A stretch of 64,000 nt of DNA, taken from contig CM045762.1 in the NCBI GenBank assembly GCA_025200525.1, positions 104,434,682 through 104,498,681 on the forward strand, in the 5' to 3' direction. This DNA is from Camellia lanceoleosa (lineage: Eukaryota; Streptophyta; Magnoliopsida; Ericales; Theaceae). The notes under the pieces are model-generated. The model made no database searches, was not told where the DNA came from, and saw only the letters and a program-made list of their open reading frames with translations. The position numbers and the translations under genes were made by a program. Position 1 is the stretch's first letter. Each line of letters begins with the position of its first letter. Positions 45,321 to 57,759 of the stretch are shown here, one piece after another.

Positions 45321-46139
45321 ATTTCAATAGAAAAAATGAATGATAAAATGTTTTCAAGATAAAATCCTGACATTAAAAACAGAAACTCCATTCATTCCAT
45401 TGTAACATTCTCATGTACACATCAATACTACTAAACATTTGGAACCCAGACATATTGAAATAGGAACATATTAAAATTTGTAAATTCTAAGTTGTTTTCA
45501 ATATTGCATTCTGAGTTATAGGGATCTGGATATTGCATTATTCCTTACACGAACCTCCATACTTAAATGGCAATAATTTTTTGTATTATTTTTTATATTT
45601 TAACACTAATTTATGTTTGGAAAAATCACAACAACAAAAAAAAAAACCCTAGAGTTTCACCCTTATAACGAAATATAAACATGAGCTTTCAATTTTGTCA
45701 ATTTAAATCTTAATTTTTGATATACCATAACGACTAGAAAAAAAAATATATATTTTAAACTCAATGTACTGAAAATACTGTCTCCAATGAAACACACATT
45801 TCATAGATCAATAATATAATCCATATCTATGCACTAGCATTTGAATTACAACTGAAATTCTTGTTGAGTTAAGAATAGTTTCTACATTTTGAGATACAAT
45901 TTTATATATATATTGAATAAGGGAAAAAAATTGCAGATTTTCTATTTCTCTTTTCATAGGCATATTAGCAAACATGTGGTGTGCATAATTTACACATAAA
46001 TTAAAGTAAAGAGAAACTACATGGCGGCACATCTTGGAAGACAAATAAGTATGGAAGTAACTATCTACATACTAGATTGTCCAGCCATCTCAAAAGAGCA
46101 TTAAAATACAATGTTGAAGGAGTTCTAGTTCTCAAAAAC

Positions 46140-47170
46140 ACCAACAAAAATGCGAACAGAGAAAAGCGAGCGTAGTAGGGAATTTCACACACCGGTTGTC
46201 AGTTTGTGCACTTGTTGTTCTTGGTTTGACACTTCGAAAGATGTAAAGTTACGTAAACTTTCTTTGCTACACCCTTTGAAGACACCTCAGAATTTGCCCA
46301 ACTCAACAGCAACTGATACACCGCCATAGGATTGAGATGTAATAAGCAACAGCAACAGTTGCAATTTTGCACTTCCACAAATTCAAGTTGAGGGCTTTTC
46401 CATGGACCTATGGGTCGATGAGGATGATTTGAATCCACACCTTGCAGGTAGGAGCTTTAGGAAATAGCCAAATAGCAAAGTACTAGTTTGGGAAATTCTA
46501 CAAGGAAAGAGTTGGAAATGAAGCAAATAGCATTGTGGAAAATATTTGCAGGAAAAGCTTTGGAAAATCTGTAGCAGCATCAGGAAGGAGCAATCGTAAT
46601 TAATGTACTTGATAAGAATAGAGTCACACCCAAGAAGTAGGAGTGTTATACCATTCTTACATACTTTTTATATAGCTTATAGATTATTATATATTCAGAA
46701 CATTTATATACAATTGCAGTTCCAAAATTTGTCTTCTATATAGCATCGTAGTCCCAAAATCAGTCCCAAAAATTATTACTTAAATTCAGAATATTAGAGA
46801 GAAAGAGAGAGAAGTGAAGAGGTAGCGACTACTGAGGCGTCGCGATCGTATTGTGAGAAAGGGAGGCGAAGGGAAGCACCGTTTGAGGAATGTTGTCCAT
46901 CGTGCTCGATCGGTGGCGCGAGAGAGAAGAAGAAAGAAGAAGAAAAAATTAACAAGCCCTAGTTCTGGAAATGCAGAACAAGATAATGAAATTGAAGACA
47001 AAGAAGAAAAAGAGGAGAATAAGGCAAGGTGATAGAGTAAGAGGAGAGGGAGATGGAGAGAGAGAAGAAGAAGAAGAAGAAGAAGAAGACATACTTCTAT
47101 GCTGTGTTGTGCTGTGTTCTGTTGAGGTTGTGGAGTGAAGAGAACGAGATGAACAATACTTGGTCAATTA
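46140..47170 (-). other. CACTA interior with weak coding-like stretches
   Basis: A minus-strand frame ending at 46199 (MDSNHPHRPIGPWKSPQLEF start) and a Ser-rich frame from a GAA/CTT repeat (47060-47090) are open but show no family features. A leader exon of the element's gene is possible. Confidence 0.25.
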
Positions 47171-48378
47171 TTTGTTTATTCACCTAAAAGGGTCAGTCAA
47201 TTCTTAAAACCAAAAAAATGACAAATTCAAAACGACGTGGTTTTGACAACTAATTTATTGGCGACTAATATCATTAGGTCGTCATAAATATTGTTCACCT
47301 TTCCACAACTATTTTATTTTTGTCGCTAAAAATTTACAATTGGCAACCAAAATTTTCGTCTCCATATATTAATTTGGTTGCAAAAACGTTTTTAGCGCTC
47401 TCGTGCAGAAATTTAAGTTGGCGCCAAACTTTTTGGCCACCAATAATTTCAACTCGTCGCCAATAGTTTAGTTTTTGGTGACCAACAAATATATTGTCGC
47501 CGATTATATACAATTGGCGACTAATTCTAGTTTGGTTGCTAAAAAATGTCGCCAAAAATGCTTTTTTTGTTGTAGTGAGGGAAAGGAAGAAAAATTGAAA
47601 GGAATTTGAGGCATTTGACTTGGGAGCTCAAACAATTTAGCATCTAGAACACAATTGAACACCTAAGGTAAGAATCCGTGCATTTAGTTTTGTAATTGAG
47701 CTCGTAATGCATGAATTCAAGAGAATTGAGCTAAGAGATGCAAGAATTAAGTTAAAGAAGTAGAAAAGAAGATCATATCATACATGCATGCGTATCTCAA
47801 TCCAATTTTGAAGTTGTTTTCAAAGAGTTCTCACATGCATGTTCTTATCTTGACTTTGTTTTGAAAATTAAACATGCTTTTGTACTAGACATCTCATTTG
47901 ATCATGATTTGGAAGATTTGAGTTCAAAGGATTACACACATGTTATGTTTTCACAATTTCAAGTTTACTTTTGGCATAATTCACTTGCTTTTGGGCTTGA
48001 TTTTGCAAAATGGCTTTCAATTCATAATGTTATACAAGTTTAGACATGTTTTCTCAAGTTTTGGGCTCAAAGGATGTGTTTTGAACTTTTGAATTGAGTT
48101 TTGAACTTGGGAAGCAAATCTGGAAATTTCAAAATTCGCACTCTTCACTCGAGCGGTGGAGTCTACGCTTGAGCGAAGAATGGAAGCTCCCAGTACTTTT
48201 TACAGAGTTTGGGGGTTAGCACGAGCGATAGAAGTTGCGCTCGAGCATAAAATAAGAACTCCTAGTACTTTTGTAGACTTGAGCCTTCGCTAGAGCAGTA
48301 GAATCAGCACTCGAGTGACCACTCTTATTTTTGAATTTTGGCTCGAGTGGCCAGAAGTTGAGCTCGAGCGTAGAATGG

Positions 48379-51300
48379 TGTAGACGCGCCCGCGGGGCTT
48401 CGGTCTAACAGTTCGGACTCGATTTTGTGTTGGTTCTAAATCTGAACCAAAGAGTCCAAATCCGGCAAATCGTTTGAGAAAACAGATTTTTGAAAAGTAG
48501 TGCCAAACATGGACTTTGCGGTGAGTCGCCACCTAAATATTTTAAAATGGGAAATTTAGAAACCACGACTCGGTGCAAGGCCACATGTCCGTCATCACCA
48601 AAGTGGTCTTGGCTCGGGAGCTTGGGTACGATCGGGGAAGGTCAGCTATGAGCACCCCCTTTCGCCCGGTCCGAAGACCGGCCTCTACTAACCGTGATAT
48701 CTGATTTTGAAAACATTACATGCTCTTATTCCGATTATTAGTCTAGAATTACTATGTTATGCGCGCAGCAAACAAGTATAGACTAGATTGCCTAATTTGG
48801 AAATAAACATTGCATATTCGTTCGTTTCGAAAACAGTTTGAAATTGCTACTCGCAAGTAGGCTAAAATACGGATTTCAACGAGTTATTCCAACTCAAGCA
48901 ATCCAACATTCACCCACAGGCATTCAAACAGTTTATCTCACATAAGCATCTAGCCGCATGGTAAGCATACTGTCATGGCAACATTCACACGCATGTGGTA
49001 TGCTAAAGCGTAAATACTTACATCGTACTCCGTGCCAAAACAAGAAACTAGTTAGCAAACATGCATGACCTAGTTCATGTTAAGTGGCTAATGCAACACA
49101 GGCATGGATGCAATCTAGAGTAGGCTCGGCTAACCCTAAACATGGCATGTGAAATGCGCGAGTAGCACGTATTCAATTTGGAATTGAAAATTGCAATGCA
49201 GTTTGTATGATGTCACAGCAGGTGCATGTCAACAAATGCATAGATGCACGCATGCATAGCATAAGGTATGCTAAAATAAGTATGCCCTAATCTACCATCG
49301 AAAGCGGGTAAATAAAAGGGATAGAAAGAAATGGGGGTTTGGAAGACATACACCCACTCACACATACTTATTACAATTTTGCCCTCACACGGAGGTACCA
49401 AAAGAATATACAAATTAATTAACTACGCAAGCTAATTAATTATTACAAATCAACTAAATTAATTAAATAACATAATTAATCTAATTAAACAGTAAATCGC
49501 CTCGGGATGAGGGCCAAATGCAGCGCGTGCTCGGGACAGGCTCGGAATCGCACTGCCATGCACGGATTGCCTCTGTTTCCCCTGCTATCCTCCTCAGAAA
49601 ATTGCCAAAGTCCCAGAAGTGCTTCTCAGGGCACTGGGGAGTACTACCGGCTGGGGTAGAGCACCACCGGCTGCCATATGTGGTCATCGGCACTGAATTG
49701 ATCCATCGGCTGTCAAATGACTGCCGGTCGGCACTAAATAGTGCCGGCCGGCACTTAACACCTGCAGAACCTGCAACTCACAGCAGCAGAGGACAACAAC
49801 ATGCATGGCAATGTGATTCAAGGTATTTATGCACTATACACACCCCTTATCATGTTGGTGACTCAAAGGAAGGTGTGCCTTGGTCCTCGGACCACTAATC
49901 ACGCATTTCCATGCATGATGGCCCAAGGATCAAGAATGCAACTTTGATTTCAAATGCATGCAATGCAAACAAGCAAACAAGGGTGTTAAACCTCTATCAT
50001 GACTTGGTCAAGAGGCCTAACATGCATGCCAATGTGATGCACTCCTAGACATGGCAACTAGCATGCAATATGGCAATACAATGCAAACCTAAGTAAGCAC
50101 ATAAGGAAAGCATGCAAACCACATGGAGGATGGACTTAGACATGATCTAGGTAGCTCCAAAAGGCCCAAAATCAGTGGCCAAATGCTAAGTTATGGGGGC
50201 CAAACACACATGCACACATACACATGTTAAGGTGCCAACACTTAAGCATGACAAACAACATTCAAGCACACTTGAAATGATTTGAGCATGGACAATTGAC
50301 ATGCATATAAAGCTCTGAAAATCACACAAAACACGATGCCAAATCATGCAACAAAGCAAGCCAAGTATGCAACAATAGGTCCAAGTACTTGAAGCAAGCT
50401 ATGGAGGCTTATACTAAGGTCAAGTCCACCAAGCCTCACAAGGCCGAGGGACTCAAAACAGTCTAAGCACACTTAAACAAAGCCTAAGGAGCACCTAGAT
50501 GGCATCTAAGAGGTTCAAGCGCAAAGGCATGCAACATGACCAATGAATGAAGCATTCAACACATGCTTTCAAAGCATTAAAGAAGCCACTAAGGCAAGCA
50601 TATAAGCACATCATAAGGTCTGAAATAGCATGCTAGGGGGTTCCAAACCACCAAAAATAATGCAAGCAAGACATGCTACATATTCATGCTCTTAAGGCTA
50701 ACAAGCCAAATGCAAAGAGGCTATATTAAACATGCTATGGTTGACCAAAATGACCATGGACAGAGCTAAAGCATGTCAAAATAAGCATACAAGCTTCATG
50801 GATCTAGGCCTAAAACATGCTAGAAAGAAGGCATACAAACCTAGGCATGTTAAGGCATCAAAAGGCATTACAAGGCAACTATGCTAAACATGCATAAGAA
50901 ACCAAAACCAAAACCAACTTAAAATCATGTTATAACATGACAATATAAGCATGAAAAAAAAGTCAAACATGCTCAACACACACACAAGCATGAAGCTCCA
51001 TAAGGAAGCAAAACTTGCCCTTTTCAAGGACATCAAGGGGAGGGGGTGGCCCTCTCCTTTTGGAGACTTTATGGCACCATCTCCACCACTGAAATCCCTC
51101 AAGATTTCAGTGGTGGAAAATCAACACCAAAGTCTCGGAGCTCTCACAAAATGGCCTAAAATGGGGTCTTTTCAAGGCCTAAAGGGGGTCAAACTTCCCC
51201 AAAGTGCAAAACACTCTTGATAAACAATGAAGAGGGTTAAAAAACAGAACTTTTATGTGTTATAGACTAAACACAAAAACTGTTTTAAGCTAGGCAAAAA

Positions 51301-52086
51301 CAAGGTGCAAAGATGGGGGAAATAAAGCAAGTTTCTTACCCTTGATGATCTTCTTCACAAAGGTTGGAGTTGTTGGTTCCTTGAGCTCCAAACCAGTCAA
51401 AAATCTCAAGAACAAGATCTGATCTTTGAGAACACCAAGAAAAGGTGAAAGACTATGTGTCTTGGTGCAATAATGTGGACTAAAACACCTAGAACACAAA
51501 GGAAAAGAGAGAGATAGGATGTGTATCTATCCTAACCCTAAAAACCAGAGCTTCTCCCTCTCCTAAAATGTCTAACCCTCCAAAAATTCTCACCCTTCAG
51601 CCAAGAGAAGAGCCCTCTCTTGTATATGCACAAAACTTACAAGTTAAGGCAAGTTTCAAGGCTCATCCCTCCATACACGTGTATGGAGGGGAAACAAAAC
51701 ATACTGTTCTGAAAATATCTCAAAAAGCAGCTGTAAAGTGGTCGGCAGGGCAAAATGGTAATTTTGCCAAAACGAGTGCCGACCGGCACAAAATAGTGCC
51801 GACTGGCACAATATAGTGCCGGTGGCAACACCAGCCAGCCGGTGGCCTCTAGCCACAGCCGGTGGTATGTGGGGATGCCTCACAAAGCATTCCCTACCCC
51901 TCAAAGGCAAAGCACACAAGTGTTTGGTGCAAAACCAAACACAAAATAGTCAAGTTCGGAGGTCCTGAGGCAAGGCGCGTAGCCGAGAACTCCGGGAACT
52001 CCAAACGAACACAAACATGGATAATCACCGAGTGTTCCAACGGTGACGTCCAAGTCTTGAGGACGGTCAAAAATGGGGTGTCTACA
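48379..52086 (-). mobile_element. Solo LTR, family A, 3.7 kb, reversed
   Basis: Plus-strand ends TGTAGACGCGCCC (48379) and TGGGGTGTCTACA (52086), flanked by AATGG on both sides (48374-48378 and 52087-52091). Its left end reversed contains TAGGTGGCGACTC-like sequence (at 48525-48537 reading GAGTCGCCACCTA), matching 14119-14131 of the first copy. It lacks the tandem expansion of the first copy, which accounts for part of the length difference. It holds GTGCCGGCCGGCAC-type palindromes at 49741-49754 and about 51777-51822. Inserted in the family B LTR. No internal region, so solo. Confidence 0.92.
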
Positions 52087-53249
52087 AATGGGAGCTCTCA
52101 AAAGTTTTGCAGACCAAGGGGTCCACTCGAGCGACCAAAGTTGTGCTTGAGCGAACTGTCCTATTTTTGGAAATTTAACTAAGTGTTCCAACTTATATTT
52201 TGGCATCCTCATTGCATCCTAGGCATTTCTAAGCCTTAATTATGACATAATAATGAGGATAAGGGTTAGAAACACACCAAGATAGAAAAGAAATTAGTTA
52301 TGTGTTTTCCGAGTGTATGGTTCAATGTGTATCCACTATGTGTTTGTATAGGTCATGCGCCATAGACTGTCTGATCCGTTTGTTCTGACTATTCTGCTAC
52401 TGGAGCTATCTATGAGTAATAACATTGTAAAGTTATGTTTGACTTTAATTATTTTCTGATGATCTGAAATGATCTGTTTTCGAAAATACTATATTCTATA
52501 TGAATGAATGATTGTTCGAATTTCTGAAATGTATTCGTGGCATCCTTAGCATCATATGATATCTGTTATCTATTACCTGGTACCAGAGGTTCCATCATGG
52601 AACTGGTTAAGCATAACCATTATCTGCTATGTGTCTGCTCTGTATCTGACCGTCCCATGTGATCATGGGTCATATGTATGTCCCATGTAATTATGGGTCA
52701 TCTGTTTTGTTAGTACTAATGGATGTACCACGTATGCCTATCTGTGAATTCGGAGTTTTGAATATGAATCTAAATCTGTTACGGACATTATTCATTAAAA
52801 ACCTTTACTCTGCTATTATTCACTGGACTCCAACTCACTGTATTATTTATGTATGTAGGTGATCAAACGCGTGACCAGGCTCAGTGATGATTGCCTGGCA
52901 ATTTTTCTGTTGGCCAACCACTATGCTTCCCGAGGAGGTTCCCGTTTTGAAAAGTGATTAAGTTTTTGAGAATCAAGTTTAAGACTTTTGTATTTCTTCT
53001 GTTTAAGTCCGAACATGTCTTTTGTTTGTTTGTATATATGGTGACGCGATGATGACATCATAATTACGTAAATTAAGTTTTAAATTTTTTGTCTCATGTA
53101 TGTCAACATAGCTCTATGTACATTATATTCTGATTTCTGCTTCTACTAGCCCCTTAATTTTGTTTAATATGTTTAGAGGCTTTCGGTAATCCCAGAATTA
53201 CTGGCCGGTTAAGGTGCTAAACCTATAGGGCTAGTTTCGGGTCCTGACA

Positions 53250-55780
53250 TTTCATATTTGGAAAAAAAAAAAATTTTAAAAAATGGCCAAGGTTTGATTC
53301 TATTGACATATTAAATCTTGAGTTTTTAAAATTATTATTTTTCTAATAAAACACTAATTTTCCAAATTTGTGCCAACCTCAGCCTTCTGTCTATCTCCGT
53401 CTAAAGAAACTAATGAAGATTTTTATTTATTTATTATTTTTTCAAACATACATGTCCTTCTCTTATTTGCTATTTCAAATTAATATAAATATCAATTTTA
53501 CCTTGTCATGCCAAATTACAATACCTTCTATTAGCATTTAGGCATTTGCTCATTTATAGGACTTTACTCAATTGTTCTTCAAGCCCATTTCATAAAGTTT
53601 TTGTAGAGATCCTTGGTTCATAGTAGCTCAAATCTCTCGTGCTTGATTCGAACCTGATAGGAGCTCTTTCATGGGAGAATAATAAGTTGGAGCGGATCCC
53701 TGCCGCTTGGTAGCGGGTGTGTGTGGGCAAAGAATTTTTCATGTGCCAAGTTCGATCAAAAGAGATAGCTAAAGGCAGTAGAGAAGAAAGATAGGTTGGG
53801 AAATGGTTCTAAATACTGCAAAAATAGTAGCATCCATCGTTTGCTAACAAGGAGCTAGCTAGGAGATCCTGATCCGTAAGGGGGACTTTTAAGCGTTTGA
53901 GATCTTGGAAGTAGTGCTTGACAGAAGCTTGAGTGCGTAGCACTCAACAGGTACCTGGCCTAGGCTCAAGCACCTAAGATGCAACAACTAGTGCTCAACA
54001 TGTGTTTGATATAGCTCGAGCTATCTTAGCTTCCTTCAGGTCCATTTTATGACCATTTTTCCCCTAAATTGTTTTTAAAAGATATGATTTCATCATTCTT
54101 GTACATATGAGAGATGTATATACATTTTTGAGATCGATTTTTCTCTCCCTCTACAAGTTTGTTCATCAAGACTTCATTGATGAGTCTTATTTGATCTTCA
54201 ATCAAGAGTTTAGAAAAATGGTTTAAGCACAATTGTTTTACCTAAGTTGGAACTATTTCACACATATCATTTATCCCTATAACCATAGCCGATGAGCATT
54301 TGAGCTGCTGAAGATGGAGATTGGAGCAAGGAGCTTCATGCTAGCTATTGGATCAATGGAGGTTAATGCCGTCAAAGCCTCTTTGGAGCGGAAATCAAGC
54401 TTGTTGAAGCTTCTGGTAAACTCAATGATGTAGGTAAACATGGTTAAGGGTTGTAATTCCATCATCTTGAGTGACTATAACCATTTGATTCATTAGTGGA
54501 TTTGTTTTGGTGTTGGATCATGATAAACTTAATGGTGTAGATAAACTTGGGTAACGGTTGTAATTTCTTCATTTGTGGATTTATTTTGGTCTTGAGATCG
54601 TGGTTTCCATCCTAAGGAGAGTTTTTCAATAGGGTTTTTAAGTAAATTCTTGACTCTTATGATTGATTGTTATGTGTTTGATTTAAAATGACTCAATGAG
54701 TGAATTGTTGGAATAGATTGCTTAATCTTCATAGTTTGATTAATTTATTGATTATTGATTATTGTTTTGAGTTTTGAATTGGCATGAAATCAATTAATCA
54801 CTTGGGGTAATTTCATATAATTGGCATTATTTGTTAAAATTGGCCTATTCGCCCCCTCTCTAGACACAATTTTGTCGGTGCTTTGTCATTTCTATTGCCT
54901 TCAGAGTTATTTCAATGAAGATGGTACAAAATTCTTCTGTAACATCAAATCCACATAGCCATGACTAATAATTTAGCTTTTCACAAACACTATTTTATTC
55001 GAGAAGCAAAGGTGAAGTGCTGCTAAAATTCTGCATTTGACAAAGGTTCTTCTAAATGAAATTCCAACATTTTAGAGAATTATTTGAAGTTGTGGAACAA
55101 CAGATTAAGAGGGAGCAATGTTGATGTAATGTGCTAACTAAGGTTGTGTTGCCAAACAATCAACTTGTTTTGTTTAATTCAGTTAAGGTTGTGTTTTGTT
55201 TTGGGTTGATTATTGTTAGATTATGTGGAGGATAGCTAGTCCACATGGTTTTTTTTTTTTTTTTTTTGGTGGTAATATGTGATTCTAAATTCATGTACAA
55301 AGTTTGTAAGAGAAGCTCAAAAGTCTGAATGTTTGAAGAAAAATTCAGAGTCGGTTCCTCTGTTTTGCCTCTTCATCCTCTTTTTTTCTGAAAAAAATTC
55401 AGATATGAATTCGTGTATTTTAGCTTTGTTTTTCTTTTGTTTGATGACATATTTGCTCTTGAAATACTCAACCCAAATAAATACACTAATTCAAACAGTA
55501 ATTCTTTCCCTTATACTAATTTGAAAATACAACAGTTTACCCAATGAAGGGTTTAGACTACATTGCTCTGCAAGGGCAAAGAAGGCTCAATGGGGATGGA
55601 CTAACATATCATACATATGATGTGTGTATAAATCTGGATCTTATCTAATTTCATGATCTAATAAACCCGACAATAATACTAAAAGTATGGATGTTAATTC
55701 CATATGCTTTTTCCTTTCTCTTAGATTCTTAACATAGTCTAGATTAATTCATATGATGTGTGTATAAATTTCATATTGTC
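53250..55780. other. Intergenic DNA upstream of nothing recognised
   Basis: No supported gene. The stretch 53640-54900 is less AT-rich. It contains a pair of similar sentences (GTAAACTCAATGATGTAG at 54416 and ATAAACTTAATGGTGTAG at 54522) and CCTATTCGCCCCCTCTCTAG at 54845, a phrase often found just inside copia 5' LTRs. It may be an old retroelement, but no LTR pair was found. A T-run lies at 55250-55267. Confidence 0.4.
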
Positions 55781-57650
55781 CTACAAACAACTTGTTGGTT
55801 CAATGAACCGAGGTTGATCCTCCAACATTGACACATGATGCTTCTGCTGGTTGATCCCGAAGGTGAGATTAACGTCTTCTAATCTTATCCCTTTGCATCC
55901 GTACTTTTTACTACAATCAAATTTAACATAGCTAGCATTCTTGATGTTCCATGGATGTCTTGATATGTCACATCACTAATAAGCACACGAGTGCAGCAGG
56001 AGGAAAAAAAAATTGTAATAAATAAGAGAATTGATTTGGAGTTGTTCTACATCTATGGTTAATGGCTATAGATTACATTTACTTACCTGACCAGGGCAAT
56101 TGTTATTGTGAGGACAGTAATTTTGATCAATTATAATCGGATTTTGGACATTGACCATAAAGAGGTTCTGAAAAACAATGCCCCGAACAAAACTATTGCT
56201 GGGCCTACCCCATGTCTTTATCCTCACACCATTTTGTGTGCCCGTGAAAGTAACCGTTTTAACTGTCACATTCTGCACTCCAGGTTCTTGTAATTCCCAC
56301 CCTAGACTTCCAATGCTGCACCAATCATGCATGTATATTTAAATTTAGCCACAAATGGAATGGAATGTTTTGGTATTTATATATATTAATAGTAAAGAAA
56401 TATTGATGTGTTACCTGATCCCATGGCCAGGGCCACGAACGCGTTCTCGATCCATAAATTGGAACTGCCAGGGCCTATTGAGACACAATCGTCTCCTGTG
56501 GCTATCCTAGAGTTGGAGATGGTGACTCCAGATGATAATTGAATGTGAATACCATCTGTATTTGGGCTATTGCCTGAGGCCAAGACCTTCACTCCTTGTA
56601 CCTTCACATTATGGCAGCCATCGATGGCAATGTGGAACATCTGACTGTTTAGTGATGTTAATCCATTAATTACAATGTCGTTCGAATTGTACAAGGCCAG
56701 TGTCTGCACCACACACACAAAAAAGCATTAATTAGTTCCAATTCCAAGTAATGCAAGGGAAGGAGTTATGATAATTATTCTGTTTGTTTGTTTTCCCCCC
56801 AAGAGTGTGCGTGTGTTACGAAACTTGACCTAGAAATTAACATCACTGGGGTACAGTACAAGTGAAGCACTCTAAAAGCAGTTTATTAACTGCCACCCCA
56901 CTTGCCCACAAAACTTGGCCACCCTTACTTTACTGTTCTCCTTCTCAAGAAAAAATAAATAAAAACTTCCCATTTTATGTTTGGTTACCAAGAAAGTTTC
57001 CATCCCACTGAGGAAAATAGTTGGCGAAGGCTTTGCATTTTTTTGGAAACTAGGTGCACCCTTTGCTCGAAAAGTGAAAAGACAGCATTGGCCAATTGAA
57101 GCTAATCATAGTATTGTCAACTCATAGATAGATTAAACTAACAGATAACCAAAGAAAAGGGTGGTTAATGGCAGTTTAATTCATAAACTTTCACAATAAT
57201 ACAAAGTACATACCGTAGCTCCGGTTGGGCAAGCCTTGCCAGAGGTTTTGCAAGCCCACAAACCAGTCCCTTGGCCATCAAGTGTTCCTCCAAAGATGGA
57301 AACCCCACTGACTTTCTCAAATATAAGCCAGCTTCCACCATTTCCAATAGCGCGGTAGTCAGAGGGAGCAACAAGAGTGCCATCGACACGGATTGTGATG
57401 GGTGTTCTTGCATTCACCATAGAACTTTGCTTTGTGAAGCAAGTACCTTCCTGGTGGGACATAGATTGTTGTAGGGTTTGCAGAGGCACAAGCTGCGTCC
57501 CATGCACTCAGGAAAGACTTGGTTGAGTCTGTCTTCCCATCTGGTTTGGCCCCCAAATTCACCACATTGTATGTAACTGCAGTTGCTAATGGTTGATAGA
57601 AAAAGGCCAAGAGAACGGTAATAACAAGACAACTAGGGAGCACCATTTTC

Positions 57651-57652
<2 letters not shown>
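55781..57652 (-). pseudogene. Polygalacturonase (GH28) gene, four exons, with frame breaks
   Basis: Exons, right to left: 57652-57214, 56703-56415, 56315-56087, and about 56000-55781 ending in TAG. The protein starts MKMVLPSCLVITVLLAFFYQ, a clear signal peptide, followed by TYNVVNLGAKPDGKTDSTKS. The GH28 catalytic motifs are all seen: NTDG and GDDC (exon 2), GPGHGI (end of exon 2, in another frame) and RIK (exon 3). [10 protein letters not shown] precedes the last intron, and the last exon has TYQDIHGTS and KFDCSKKYGCKGI. Such enzymes hydrolyse pectic polygalacturonan in cell walls; this form resembles exo-PGs of the pollen type, secreted as about 390-400 residues. Single-base breaks occur near 57412, about 56440 and about 55940, and the last acceptor lacks AG at the expected place (GCAC). 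Introns are otherwise canonical and residues well conserved, so this is either a young pseudogene or a gene with sequence errors. Confidence 0.85.

Positions 57653-57692
<40 letters not shown>
57653..57692. repeat. GA microsatellite in the polygalacturonase leader
   Basis: About 19 GA units (TC on the gene strand) directly before the start codon. CT-rich leaders are common in plant genes. Confidence 0.85.
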
Positions 57693-57694
<2 letters not shown>

Positions 57695-57745
57695 GAATTT
57701 GAGTTTGAGTTTGGATGGTGAGGAGTTGAAGCGATTTGAGGGGAT

Positions 57746-57753
57746 TTATATAA
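57746..57753 (-). promoter_or_regulatory. TATA box of the polygalacturonase gene
   Basis: TTATATAA on the minus strand, about 95 bp upstream of the start codon, a normal plant spacing given a 60-70 bp leader. Confidence 0.6.
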
Positions 57754-57759
57754 GGGATT

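Larger units (their letters stand above)
40412..47577 (-). mobile_element. CACTA (En/Spm) DNA transposon, 7.2 kb
   Basis: Left end CACTACAACAATTTGCAC, right end TTTTTTTGTTGTAGTG, flanked by AGG on both sides (40409-40411 and 47578-47580). Subterminal regions (40440-40830 and 47230-47570) are full of GTCGCCAA/TTGGCGAC, TTTAGTCGC and TTAGCGACC words in both orientations. The interior has no long open frame; scattered exon-like pieces on the minus strand suggest a dead element gene. It carries three MITEs and sits inside the family B LTR. Confidence 0.92.
39939..53249 (+). mobile_element. Solo LTR, gypsy family B, interrupted by two insertions
   Basis: Outer ends TATAACAACCCT (a changed TGTAACA) at 39939 and GGGTCCTGACA at 53249, both flanked by TTTCA (39934-39938 and 53250-53254). 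Removing the CACTA element (40412-47577) and the family A LTR (48379-52086) with their duplications leaves about 2.43 kb, the expected family B length. The three LTR pieces align in order with the reverse complement of the copies at 36124 and 59057. Examples are the GA-rich tract (40340-40390), ACCTAAGGTAAG (47670), the CTCGAGCG cluster (48140-48370 and 52120-52160), GCATCCTAGGCATT (52212) and the end complementary to TGTCAGGACCC. It is more diverged than the other copies. Confidence 0.88.

Noticed and set aside
40440..47560. CRISPR-like reading of the repeated GTCGCCAA words, and of the 58-59 bp arrays elsewhere
   Set aside because: The repeats have no constant spacers, appear in both orientations and fit CACTA subterminal or minisatellite repeats in a plant genome.
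49518..49898. Open frame of 126 codons
   Set aside because: It lies wholly inside a non-coding family A LTR, overlaps palindromic repeats and has no family features.
54841..54880. Copia internal start (CCTATTCGCCCCCTCTCTAG)
   Set aside because: A single short phrase with no LTR pair, primer site or gag nearby.
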